This document shows positions 1 to 10,136 of a stretch of DNA of 64,000 bases, piece after piece. The notes beneath the pieces were generated by a model. It was not told the origin of the DNA and did no database searches. It saw only the letters and a list, made by a program, of their open reading frames with translations. The translations under genes and the position numbers were made by a program. This DNA comes from Apiospora phragmitis (lineage: Eukaryota; Ascomycota; Sordariomycetes; Amphisphaeriales; Apiosporaceae), in assembly GCA_038363925.1 (NCBI GenBank), contig JAQQWL010000008.1:806001-870000 (forward strand). The letters are read 5' to 3'. How positions within the stretch are numbered: position 1 is the first letter of the stretch; each line of letters begins with the position of its first letter.

Positions 1-890
1 GTTGCGACAACGGCGTCAGCAGCGGCGCCTACATGTGCTCCGACCAGAGCCCCTGGGCCGTCAACGAAACGACCGCCTACGGCTGGGCCGCGGTCAAGCT
101 CGCCGGGTCCAACGAGCAGACGTGGTGCTGCGCCTGCTACGAGTTGACGTTCACGAGCGGGGCTGTGAGTGGTAAGAAGATGGTCGTGCAGGCTTCGAAC
201 ACGGGGGGCGATCTGGGGCAGAATCATTTTGATATTGCGGTAAGTGTGAATACTATAAGAAGCAGGGTAGCGCCTACTCCTTCCCCCTTCTACTCCACTG
301 TCCTTTATAGTCTACGAACTCTGAGACTCTCCCTTCAAGTCGAGCCACATCTGTCTTACCCCCCCTTTCTCTCTTCACATCTTCCTTTGGGCGCTAAGAC
401 GATGGGAGTTGTCATCCTCAACTCCTTTCATTTTCTTTCGGCATTTTCACTGTTACTCGGATCGATATAAGAGCATCTTCCTCAATGACTACTACATATA
501 TATATATATGGATATACACTAATAGTCACTTGTGCTCCACCTCCACAGATGCCGGGCGGCGGCGTCGGCCTCTTCAACGCGTGCACGAACCAGTACGGCG
601 CGCCGCCCAACGGCTGGGGCGCGCAGTACGGCGGGGTGTCGTCGCGGTCGGCGTGCGACTCGTTCCCCGAGAAGCTCAAGGCGGGCTGCTACTGGCGCTT
701 CGACTGGTTCGCGGGCGCCGACAACCCGGACGTGACCTTCAAGCAGGTCGCGTGCCCGGCCGCGCTCGTGGCCAAGTCGGGCTGCTCCCGCAACACCGAC
801 GCCATCGACGAGACGCCCTCGGGGCCCTCGAGCGTCGGCACCTGGACGCCCGGGGCCACGGCTGCGCCTACGGCGGTTCGGGTGGTTTAG
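1..890 (+). CDS. GH45 endoglucanase, 5' truncated by the window edge
   Basis: Secreted endo-beta-1,4-glucanase of glycoside hydrolase family 45 (Humicola Cel45A type), acting on cellulose. The first exon is cut by the window start and ends at 239 after the HFDIA motif, whose Asp is the family's general acid. A 309-nt phase-0 intron (GTAAGT donor at 240, CACAG acceptor at 548) follows. Exon 2 (549-890) resumes with [11 protein letters not shown] and carries the conserved CYWRFDWF and ADNP segments. The many cysteines fit the family's disulfide-rich six-stranded barrel. The N-terminal Asp general base and the signal peptide lie outside the window. The protein stops about 25 residues after the catalytic domain in a short Ser/Thr/Pro/Gly tail, so no cellulose-binding module is present at this end. 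Family assignment is secure. Confidence 0.93.
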
Positions 891-2320
891 AGTAGACGTT
901 TGCTCGAGGAGGAAGCAGAGAGGCAGCGCGCTAGGTAAAGAAACAAAACAAATAGGGGTTTGTCTGGTGGCTTTAATCTTGAAACGAGTGGTCTTGGGAA
1001 GGCGTATTGTGCATACACCAAGGTACATGGTAAGTATTCTTGGTTGTATATAGCTACACATGGTCAAAATCAATAGCTAGTTCCCTATCGCAATTCGATA
1101 ACAGCCACAACAAAGTTGCTATACTCCTCCACTTCAGTACTTTCTGTGTTAGAAACATTGCTTTATGGTACCCCTATTCCATGCAGGTCGCCTTCGTCTA
1201 GGCTTGGGTATTAGAGGTTTATGTCATCCGATGCTTTAAAGGTAAAATGTTTCAAGTGAGCGTTTGGCTATTCAAACAAGACGTCTCGACAACTCAAATT
1301 CGCCAGTCTTTACGTGAAGGACCGTTTTGGTGGTCAGGGTAACCTGAGTCCTTGAGATGGATCAGCATGACCGCAATGCCAAGGAAGCGGAAGTTCGGAA
1401 GTAGACAGTAGCTTATCGGCTGCACAGTGCATTCTTCACGGTACGCCTGCTGATACGGGATCCCCCATAGTTTGTCAAGGCTTCAGTCAGTCTCCAACGC
1501 CACGGAAACTTAGCTATATTGAAGATTTGGGAGAACAGGATTTGCCTAAGATACCAGAATGGCAGGTTCCGAGTTAGGCCCTGTGCGCCGCAAAAGGTCA
1601 GATGCATGCTGGCAAATGAGTCTATCGTCGCCATATCGCCTTTATGAGAACGACATCAGTGCTCCAAAGTGCTACGCACTGATACGACACTCAGTTGTGC
1701 TAGGCGTGATTGATTCTACTTTGGACGCCGTAAGAGCATATGCGAAGGCCGCATTGCAAAGAACCCTATCAGGCAGGTGGTATTGTTGCACGGGGAGCTG
1801 AGGTGCCTTGCCGGTGAGATCGAGCTGGTGTAGCCCAACTTGGATATCCTCCATGGAAGGATGAGGTCACCGGGCAGGCCGGTAGGCGGTGTGCATGATA
1901 TGTTTCGTCTGTGAATACTACGGGTAGAAGCGCCATGCATCCAGAAATGAAACCTCCCCTGCGAAACTCAAAAAAACAAGCCCAGCAAAATAACGGAAGG
2001 CGGAACCGGATCGCGGATACAGTGCTGTGGCTCCTCGGCGGAAGCGAGCACAGGACCCTTCAACTTCCACATCATCTCAACGTAAAACGTACAAGAGGAA
2101 GACCTGACCTCTCCCGAATCTGAATATGCTCAGATAGATGTCTAGTCCACTGAGCACATACACACATTACATCTAGATACCCCTCAGCCTCCACTGATTA
2201 TCCAATACAGGGATAGTTATCATACTCATAGTCATATTCCTATCGCCGTCCTTACCCGTTAATGTTGTAAATCGTTTATGAACAACATAGTATACACATT
2301 GTTCAGAATAAGATGTGAAC
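891..2320. other. Intergenic, about 1.4 kb
   Basis: No open frame here is conserved-looking or longer than about 80 codons. It holds the 3' region of the GH45 gene and the promoter of the decarboxylase. No repeat or RNA gene was seen. Confidence 0.5.
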
Positions 2321-3696
2321 ATGGCACCGTCCAAGATCTCGGACTTCACAGATAGCTGCTGCACCAGCACAGGATGTGTCACTACTACCAAGAAGACGGC
2401 CAACCGCCCCGTGGATGGGTCCTCTTTATACCGTATTGATATCCACACCCACATCATGCCGTCTTCACTGCCAGATCTCTCCTCCTATCCCACCAACTCG
2501 CCCACGGACCCCTGGCTGAGCCTGCGGCCCTCCAAGAGCGGCAAGAGCGACGAGATCGACATGTACGTGGGCGACAACTTCTTCCGGACCGTGGAGCCCA
2601 ACTGCATCGACGCCGAGGTCCGGATCCGCGAGATGGACGCCGCGGGCGTCGACGTGCAGATCCTGAGCACCGTGCCCATCCTGTTCTTCTACGACGAGCC
2701 GGCCGAGCCCGTCACGGTGCTGGCGCGCGCCCTCAACGACCACATCGCGGCGACGTGCCAGCGGTACCCGGACCGCTTCGTCGGGCTCGCCACGGTGCCG
2801 CTGCAGGACGTGGCCGCGTCGGTGCGGGAGCTGGAGCGCTGCGCGACCGAGCTGGGCCTCGTGGGCGTCGAGATCGGCACCACGGTCGGCGACGCGAACC
2901 TGGACGACCCGGCGCTGGCGCCCTTCTGGGCCGCGTGCGAGCGGCTCGGCCTGGTCGTCTTCGTGCACCCGCTGGGCTACGCGCTGCCAAGGAGAACGCG
3001 AAGCGCTGGGCCAAGTACTGGGGCTCCTGGCTCGTCGGCATGCCGTCGGAGACGGCGCTGGCGATCCTCGCCGTCACGGGCTCGGGCGTGCTGCTGCGGC
3101 ACCCGCGCCTGCGGCTGTGCTTCGCCCACGGCGGCGGCGCGTTCCCGGCGCTGTTGGGCCGGATCCAGCACGGATACGACTGCCGCCCCGATCTGGTGGC
3201 GGTGAACGCGGGGGGCGTGTGTCCGGCCGATCATGTCAGCAAGGGCGCTTTTTGGGTCGACTCTCTCGTGCACGATCCCGATCTCCTCGAATTTCTCTGC
3301 AAAAAGATCGGGCCAGACCGCGTTGTTATGGGTTCGGATTACCCATTTCCCTTGGGAGGTAAGCAACAGCAACACTCACGAGTCAAGTTATACAAGGATA
3401 AAAAACGACTAACGAACTTTGTAGAAGTTCCGGTAGCCGGAAAGATGCTGTGTGCTGAGGATCAACTATCCAGGTTCTTGACGTGGGAACAAAGGGCGAA
3501 CATGCTGTCCGGAAATGCCATCAAGCTTTTCAACCTCGGCTCCAAATTCGAGAGACGTTTCCAGGAGAAACTTGCAGAGTTTCAACTGGATATGAAGCCC
3601 GCAAGAGATACGCCTGTCAAGGCGATGGACACGTCTAGGAACAAGATGATGGTGGAGCTGGAGCACTTGGAGGTGCAACCGCTGGTAGCAAACTAG
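2321..3696 (+). CDS. 2-amino-3-carboxymuconate-6-semialdehyde decarboxylase (ACMSD), with a frame break
   Basis: Metal-dependent amidohydrolase-fold decarboxylase converting 2-amino-3-carboxymuconate semialdehyde (ACMS, from 3-hydroxyanthranilate) to 2-aminomuconate semialdehyde, which diverts it from quinolinate/NAD synthesis. Visible: N-terminal DIHTHIMP (two metal His), FVHPLG (third metal His), [20 protein letters not shown] and GSDYPFPLG (metal Asp), in the same order as human ACMSD. ATG at 2321 is chosen over an in-frame GTG at 2315. A 66-nt intron (3359-3424) lies after YPFPLG; it is a multiple of three without stops, so retention keeps frame. The frame breaks at 2987-2988: the LGYALP frame must jump to KENAKRW, which one extra C in the CC run restores (about 436 aa). 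This is either sequencing error or a null allele. It sits next to the RidA and aldehyde dehydrogenase genes of the same pathway. Confidence 0.88.
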
Positions 3697-3968
3697 AAGA
3701 ACAACTAACCCCTGAATGAGTGTACGTAGCGATGCTTTTGTAATTCAGGATGTTGGATATAGTTTATCAAATCTGTCAAATTGTACAATGTTACTGCAGT
3801 GCGTGATAGGTTGATTCAAGATGAGCGACTCGCTGACAGAAATAGCAATGTCGGTGACCACACAGCCCCATTCAAGCTAATCCATGCCCATTCCACCACG
3901 ACGCATAGCAAAAAATGCCTAAACAGTCCAGTTGCTTTTTGAACGTTAGCGCCCGACCCCTTTCCTGA

Positions 3969-4439
3969 TCACGGCCACAACGCCATGCACTTGATCTCCA
4001 CGTTCAGCTTCGGGCTCGGCAGCGCGGCGACCTGGACGCACGTCCGCGCGGGCGCCGCCGCCTTGTCGGGCCAGACCTTGTTCCACTCCGCGTTCATCCC
4101 CGCGTAGTCGCCCGCCATGTCCGTCAGGAACACGGTGGCGTCGACGACGGCCTCGAGCTCCACGGCGCCCCCCGTCGCGCCCCGCAGGATGGTGCCGATG
4201 TTCTGCAGCACCGCCGCCGTCTGCTCCCGCACGTCCAGCATGTGGGATCCGGTCGCTGCGTCCGTGACGCAACCTGCGGAGGTGCCGTCCCCGCGCCGCG
4301 ACGAGGTGCCGGAGACGTAGATTACGCGGGGGCTGCCCGGGATGACGCGGGCGTGGGGGTAGTTGGCTAGGCCTTGGGCCGCGGTGGCGGGGAGTAGGTA
4401 GGAGGTGCCGTTGGGGGATTGTCCTTCTGAGGAGGCCAT
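3969..4439 (-). CDS. RidA/YjgF-family protein, probable 2-aminomuconate deaminase
   Basis: A 156-aa RidA (YER057c/YjgF/UK114) protein. Visible: VIYVSGTSSRRGDG near the N-terminus, VREQTAAVLQNIGTIL in the first helix, VVDATVFLTDM, and the substrate-binding arginine region ARTCVQVAALPSPKLNVEIKC near the C-terminus. RidA proteins hydrolyse reactive enamines/imines; one subgroup deaminates 2-aminomuconate in bacterial 2-nitrobenzoate and aminophenol pathways. Its position between an ACMSD gene (convergent, 272 nt away) and an aminomuconic semialdehyde dehydrogenase gene (divergent, shared 1-kb promoter region) is the main reason for proposing that substrate. Family is certain; substrate is inferred from neighbours. 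No mitochondrial presequence is obvious. The start at 4439 has a good context and gives normal family length. Confidence 0.85.
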   Translation of the reverse strand: MASSEGQSPNGTSYLLPATAAQGLANYPHARVIPGSPRVIYVSGTSSRRGDGTSAGCVTDAATGSHMLDVREQTAAVLQNIGTILRGATGGAVELEAVVDATVFLTDMAGDYAGMNAEWNKVWPDKAAAPARTCVQVAALPSPKLNVEIKCMALWP

Positions 4440-5430
4440 GGTGAAAATATGCTCACTTTGTTGGCGGCACAATCCGGCGGTATGGTGTTTATTTGTTGAG
4501 GTGATATCGGTTTCCAGGAGCCCAGAATGATAACGTGCGATAGTGCTGACGATCTTAGATGTGTGATATATAAGCACACACAATCTGTTGAAGGGTTTGT
4601 ATGATTTTTTTCGGTTCTTCTTTCTGTTTCGCCCTTTCCTGTGGCCTGCTCTGCATCGATTCGAATAAGTGAATCTGTCCGATCGCTGTTTGTTGAATTC
4701 CGGGTTGTATCGGTTATACGAACTCGGGCCAATCATGTGGCCCCCCTTTCCGCTTCCGCACTTGGAGATCCGAGGGTTTTAGTCCATCCGAAATACAGTG
4801 CCCCCCCAACCCTCAACTTCCGCGATCGACAATGCATTGATTCCCTCTCCATCCCCGCCGTACCCCGAATACCTCTCAGTCTATCTATCTTGAGAATTTC
4901 GTATGGCAACAGCGTCGTCTCCCACAGTAGCTGAGTTCCGAATATAAAACGAATGGGATCAACCAGATACGAGAGGCCTGGATTAGGAAGGCTTAACTAG
5001 AATTAACTAAAAAACGCCCCTTTTCTGCTTGCTGCGGTGTCCTTTAAACCGTGCATTTGTGTAGTTAGCTGAGTCGGTATGTACCGAAACCCTTCGGAAG
5101 GTACATGCAGCTGTTGACCATACTACGCCGGAGTGGTTCGCAGATAGTTCCGTCCGTATCTTCAAGCCCACCCGAGGTCGACTTAAAGCGAGGCGAACTA
5201 CTTCTTTCCAAAGGTCGAAAACATAACATCGTCACTGGCAGGCAAAATAAATCGCAAATTCCAGTCGAGCAGTTATGGGATCAACCCTGAAAGGAGGAGA
5301 CAGCCCCGAGTTTGGCAGCTCCATCATCCAAGATGTCTGGTCGTGCGACACCTTGGAGAAAGCCGAAGCTTTTATCGCCTCGCCACGCCATGCGTCCTCG
5401 TCGAATGAGAGCGGCCAATACAAGATAAGG
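4440..5430. promoter_or_regulatory. Bidirectional promoter region of the aminomuconate genes
   Basis: About 1 kb between the divergent RidA and aldehyde dehydrogenase starts. It would suit co-regulation of the two genes. No convincing operator could be picked out by eye. Confidence 0.35.
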
Positions 5431-7228
5431 ATGCAGAACTATGTCGCAGGCTCATTTGCAGCGCCACCATCGCCATCGATGAACTCAGAAACGTCACAGT
5501 CTATCGATGCCGTCAACCCGAAAACGGGCAGGACGTTCGGCCAGGTCCCCATCAGCAGCGCTGACGAAGTGGAGCATGTGCTCCGGGCCGCGACCGACGC
5601 GTTCGGGGCCTGGTCCACCACGCCAGCGGCCGTGCGGTCCAAGCATCTCCAGCGCGTGGCCCAGCTGATTCAGGACCATCGTGAGCTATTTGCCGTGTGG
5701 GAAAGCATCGACCAGGGCAAGACGCTGGAACGGGCGCGAGTTGAGGTCGACCGCGCCGTGTCCAACTTCAAGTAGGTAATCCGCTGAATAAGCCCCCTGG
5801 AACATTATACACTTATCATCCAGGAGTGAATCATGGTAGGCGAGGAACAAGAAATAATCAGTCTAACGAAAGAATGTATGAAATAACAGCTATTTCTCAA
5901 CATTCATACTGCACCAACAGACAACCGCCCGCGTGGTTGATGGCAGCAACATCTTGACATACGAGCACCGTTCCCCTACTGGCGTGTTCGCCCTGACTCG
6001 CCCTGGAACATGCCTCTGTATCTACTGACGTGGAAAAGTAAGTCCAATGAGTGACTACTGTTACGCCCCCCCCCCCCCCTCTCTTATTGTAACGTTCTTC
6101 TGAGATACCCTCATGTGGCGTCCCCCCTTATCGTTCCAAAGAAAAAAATAAACGTATCCACCCGCTGACAAGATATGCTATCATCGCAGTGGCACCCTGC
6201 CTAGCCTTCGGCTGCACCGCCGTAGCGAAGCCGTCCGAGGTGACGTCCATGACGGCGTTCCTATTGTGTGAGGTGTTCCGGCGCGCGGGCCTGCCCGCCG
6301 GGGTCATGAACGTCGTATTCGGGGACGGCGCGACCACGGGCTCGGCACTGGTGCGCAGCCCGCTGGTCCGGGGCGGCGTGTCGTTCACGGGCGGCACGGC
6401 GACGGGGATCCAGATCCGCCGCGACACCGCGGACCAGATCTACAAGCACCTGTCGCTCGAGCTGGGCGGCAAGAACCCCACGCTCGTGTTCGGGGACGTC
6501 GAGCTGGACAAGGCGGTGCAGACGGCGGCCATGGCGGCGTTTGAGAACCAGGGCGAGGTGAGTTTCTGCGTAAAGGGGTAACGATGAATACCCAACCCGC
6601 TGACAAAACATCCCCCCTTTAGATCTGTCTCTGCGGTTCCCGGATTTACGTTCAATCCTCCATCTACGACGACTTCGTCGCCGCCTTCACCGCGTACGTC
6701 CAAGCCAACTACAAGTGCGGCGAGCGAGTCGGGGCCGTAGTCTCGCACCAGCACTACACCAAGATCCGCTCATACCTACAACTCGCCCAGTCCGAAGGCG
6801 CCACCTTTTTCTCCACCTCCACCTCCAGCGGCACCCCCGAGTTCATCCCCCCAGCAGACCCAACCGACGGCTACTGGATCGCCCCCGTCATCCTGACCGA
6901 CGTCCCGCCCCGCTCGCGCCTCCTGCAGGACGAGATCTTCGGCCCCGTGGCGACCGTCAGCCGGTTCTCGACCGAGGACGAGGCCGTGGCGCTCGCCAAC
7001 GACAACCCCAACGGCCTGGCAGCGGTGCTACTGACGCGCGATGGGGCCCGCATGCGGCGCGTGGGCGAGCGGCTCGAGGCCGGCCTGGTCTGGGTCAACT
7101 GCTGGCTGGTGCGGGAGCTCGGCACGCCCTTCGGCGGCATGAAGAGCTCCGGCACGGGCCGCGAGGGCGGCGAGTACAGCCGCGACGTCTTCACCCACGC
7201 GCGGACGCTGCATATGCCGCTTCAGTGA
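5431..7228 (+). CDS. 2-aminomuconic semialdehyde dehydrogenase (ALDH8A1 type), with a frame break
   Basis: NAD-dependent aldehyde dehydrogenase expected to oxidise 2-aminomuconate semialdehyde (the ACMSD product) to 2-aminomuconate. Exons: 5431-5771, 5890-6037, 6190-6557, 6623-7228; introns of 118, 152 and 65 nt. Visible: SPWNMPLYLLTWK, AKPSEVTS (cofactor), SLELGGKNP (catalytic Glu), FENQGEICLCGSR (catalytic Cys), EIFGPVA and PFGGMKSSGTGREGG. Similarity to human ALDH8A1 is close along the whole length. Starting at ATG 5431 and adding one base gives 487 aa, the human length, so this start is preferred to an upstream in-frame ATG at 5275. The frame is broken once, between 5993 and 5998: the LT of the GVFALT frame must shift to reach SPWN. 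Intron 2 contains a run of 14 C (6066-6079). The divergent neighbour is the RidA gene. Confidence 0.9.
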
Positions 7229-7617
7229 CACGCAACATGATAATAATAATCTCCAGGAGGAAGGTCACTCATTCTACAGCGAAATTTGAATAGTTGTGGG
7301 ATTCATGGTATATAATGAGTAATGGGCAGATTGTCGAGTATCATACGTAACTACGCAACCCGTCAAACCATCCCCTTGGCTGCTTAATGCCCGTTGATGC
7401 TGCTGGTCTATCGCGAAAGTCTGAATCGCCCTATGCTTTGTCGCCCAAGGGGCAGGTATCCTCGGTTCAATCACCCTATCGTGAATGATCAAATTGTAAA
7501 AAGAAAAAAAAGAAAAAAAAGCCAACAACGCCGGAAATCATGCAGCGGGGGGTTCATTACAATGCATACATGCTAATGCGTCGTGATCTCTCCCAAAACT
7601 CCTTCGCTTAACTTGAG
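7229..7617. other. Convergent 3' regions
   Basis: About 390 nt between the aldehyde dehydrogenase and mannosidase stops. A purine-rich A/G tract (7498-7520) lies here. No gene seen. Confidence 0.5.
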
Positions 7618-9354
7618 TTAGGTATATGTAAAAAACCCACGCGCACTTGGTCGCAGGAAAGGATGCGCCTCCGTGTTGAGCACGTATTTGTCCAGGTCGA
7701 TGAGGTCGGGCGGCGAGAATATCAAGTAGAAATACTTGAGCGTCTCGGACGTCCAGAAGCTCTCCATCGAGTCCGTCTTCTCCGTGTCGCCCGCCTTCGC
7801 CACCATCACGTCGCTGATGGCCGAGAAGGCGAGTTTCGTCTCCGTGGCCTTTTTGATCGATTGGAACATCCCCCAAGCGATTTCTTGGTATTCCGGATTG
7901 CCCGTCATGCGATACATGAAGAATATGCTCTCAATCGCTTCGGGGCGTAGGATGTATTTCGGGTCCATTGTGTTCTTGAAACCCTTGGGCAAACGCCTGT
8001 CCGCCGTACCCTCCCAGTACACCTCATCCCACGGACACGGCTCCAGACTTGGGCAAGGAAACAAGGTGAAAGTCTCGGGCATGATGCCGGTGGAGAAGGC
8101 GTTATACGCCCAAGCGCAACCCCTGGCGATTTTCTCCGCAATCTTGGTATGTTCGGGAATGTTAAATAGCTTTCCGCCTAAGCCGAACATGCCCCCTACA
8201 AAGCAGCCCAGATGCTGCCCTTCTGTATCGAGTTCTGGGCCATCTTGTGAACTAACGTAAACCGAGCCCGTAAAGAGGATGTCGTCCTGGCCAGGCGTCA
8301 TGGGCCTGAATAAGAGATGCTTCGTCACGGCATCCATGGCATCCCGGTACATTTTCTCATACATGGGCTCCAGACCGCCCGTGATTGCGTACATCTTGGG
8401 TAGGTACTCATACAGCGAGTCGGCTAAGGCCCCGAGGGTGAAGCCCCGCTGGCCGGAGAAGTCTAAGTTGCGCATGTTGAGGAACGTGGGCCACATGCCT
8501 GGCAACTTCGTCGAGTTCTGTGTCTGATCGAGGACCCGGGCCACTCGGTCAATAGCGTCGTAGTATTTGTCCTGGCCGGTGAGCTGTGCCAGTCGGGTAA
8601 ACTCCAAGCCGGAGGAGGTGACGGCGGCGGACGGATCGTGGACGCCGGGGACCAGCAGCCCTTCTTTCGCGAGGTCAAAATCCAGAAAGAAAGGAGGCAT
8701 GCGATTGTCCGTGTCGTAGGCCGAGTACAGCATATCGCCCAGCTCAATGGCCTTTTCGAGCAGCGCGGCCTCCTTGCTGAGATCGTAGGCGCTGAGGAGG
8801 CCGCCCAGATGGCGGATGGTCGTCTCGAAGAAGTTGCACGCCGTCTCCTTCGTTTTGGACCAGTCGAGGGTCACGGCGGCGGCCGCGGCGTGGCGGAATT
8901 CGTCCCTCAGCTCCATGATCCACAAGGTGTCGAGCGAGTCGACCAAGGTGGCCGCCCAGCCTCCCAACGTATCCTTGCCCTCCCCCGACACGGGCGTGAG
9001 CTCGTCGTACATCCACGCATATTTCTTGTAGCTATTCCAACTCTTCACAAAGGCACCTCGTATCTCGGTGCGACGGCTCTCGAGGAGATCGAGCCGCTCG
9101 CGGCTGGGGGCTTTGTCGGAAGCGAAGTTGTGCTGGAACTTGGGCAACCTCTTGGGCGATCCTCGAGGGAGAGGGGTCAGCTTTGCGACGGGATTCCTCT
9201 CGGTCAGAGTCGACCAGTCAAAACTGCTTCGGAAATACTGGAAGCCGTACAGCTCTTCGGGCGGCTTGGGGATGAAGATGACAAGAATATACAGAACGAC
9301 AATAGCAGCCACCACGGTAAGAAGTCGCGTTGGCCTCCGAAAAAGCGCAGCCAT
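7618..9354 (-). CDS. Class I alpha-1,2-mannosidase (GH47), type II membrane protein
   Basis: Trims alpha-1,2-mannose from N-glycans in the ER/Golgi or targets glycoproteins for disposal. Intact single exon, 578 aa from ATG 9354. An in-frame ATG at 9399 would add 15 residues, but 9354 has a near-ideal GCCATGGC context and yields the usual short cytoplasmic tail. A signal-anchor (TVVAAIVVLYILVIFI) is followed by a stem. The catalytic domain starts near WNSYKKYAWMYDELTPVSG. Also visible: TLVDSLDTLWIM, ETTIRHLGGLLSAYDLS, LADSLYEYLPKMY, HLGCFVGGMFGLGG, YILRPEAIESIFFMYRMTG and DSMESFWTSETLKYFYLIF, ending with the LNTEAHPF segment whose Thr binds the catalytic calcium. All core GH47 motifs are present. 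ER versus Golgi subclass cannot be decided by eye. Confidence 0.95.
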   Translation of the reverse strand: MAALFRRPTRLLTVVAAIVVLYILVIFIPKPPEELYGFQYFRSSFDWSTLTERNPVAKLTPLPRGSPKRLPKFQHNFASDKAPSRERLDLLESRRTEIRGAFVKSWNSYKKYAWMYDELTPVSGEGKDTLGGWAATLVDSLDTLWIMELRDEFRHAAAAAVTLDWSKTKETACNFFETTIRHLGGLLSAYDLSKEAALLEKAIELGDMLYSAYDTDNRMPPFFLDFDLAKEGLLVPGVHDPSAAVTSSGLEFTRLAQLTGQDKYYDAIDRVARVLDQTQNSTKLPGMWPTFLNMRNLDFSGQRGFTLGALADSLYEYLPKMYAITGGLEPMYEKMYRDAMDAVTKHLLFRPMTPGQDDILFTGSVYVSSQDGPELDTEGQHLGCFVGGMFGLGGKLFNIPEHTKIAEKIARGCAWAYNAFSTGIMPETFTLFPCPSLEPCPWDEVYWEGTADRRLPKGFKNTMDPKYILRPEAIESIFFMYRMTGNPEYQEIAWGMFQSIKKATETKLAFSAISDVMVAKAGDTEKTDSMESFWTSETLKYFYLIFSPPDLIDLDKYVLNTEAHPFLRPSARGFFTYT

Positions 9355-10136
9355 GGCGACGTGGTTTTGTTCTGTCAGCCGTACGACATCTTGGTGCATT
9401 AGGATGGCAGGCTCGAGAGCGAGCCTACGTAATGTATGTAGATAGCAGGTACAGTAAGAAGTGTTTTAGCAATGTTTGTGGATGTCCTCCATAGCATGTA
9501 AGTACGTAACGGCCGACGGATCGCTACGGGGCGGGAGGCGCCTTTGTTTGGGGGAGAAGGGTTGGAAACAGTGCCAAGGCAGATGGCGCCGCAATCTCCA
9601 GTTCTGCCCAGGGCCGTCCAGGGCCGTTCAAGGCCCTCAGACAAGGATACCGCTACCAGCCTGAACGCCCCCCTGGCGTGCGTGGCGGATCGGGCTGGCG
9701 CCCGCAGCAGCTAAAACATGTACATAAGTCAGCCACCTGGCACCTGGTCTCTTTTCAAACACAGTGGCACGGGATGACTTCTTTGACTTTTGATATTCGT
9801 AAATCTTGTTCAAATTACATTACTACTTACATATCCAGATTCGACTGATTGTTGAACGTTCTATAAAAAAGACCAATCAACTTCCCAAAGAAGAGGGGTA
9901 TATCCAATCCAATTCATAAATGCTCCAAATCGCCTGGTAACCCAACCCGTACCAAATTCCAAAAAGGCTCAACCGTGCCTCTCCTTTGCCGGATTTTTTA
10001 ACTACAAACAAATGCAGGCCGTAGATGCTCGTTATCGCTTCAACCAAAAACTCCGCCAGTATGCTAATGATTTTTGCCCCCTCTCCAATGCACGCACATG
10101 ATGCTACAAGGACAACAATAACAAGGGAATCGGAAA
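9355..10136. other. Intergenic
   Basis: Promoter side of the mannosidase gene and 3' flank of the RING gene. No coding sequence or repeat was recognised. Confidence 0.45.

Noticed and set aside
3946..3968. Longer alternative C-terminus for the RidA protein in another frame (ending RKGVGR)
   Set aside because: The family domain ends at VEIKC and the normal frame stops a few residues later at usual length, so no frameshift needs to be invoked.
8638..9402. 254-codon plus-strand frame across the mannosidase gene
   Set aside because: Lies wholly opposite an intact conserved GH47 coding sequence.
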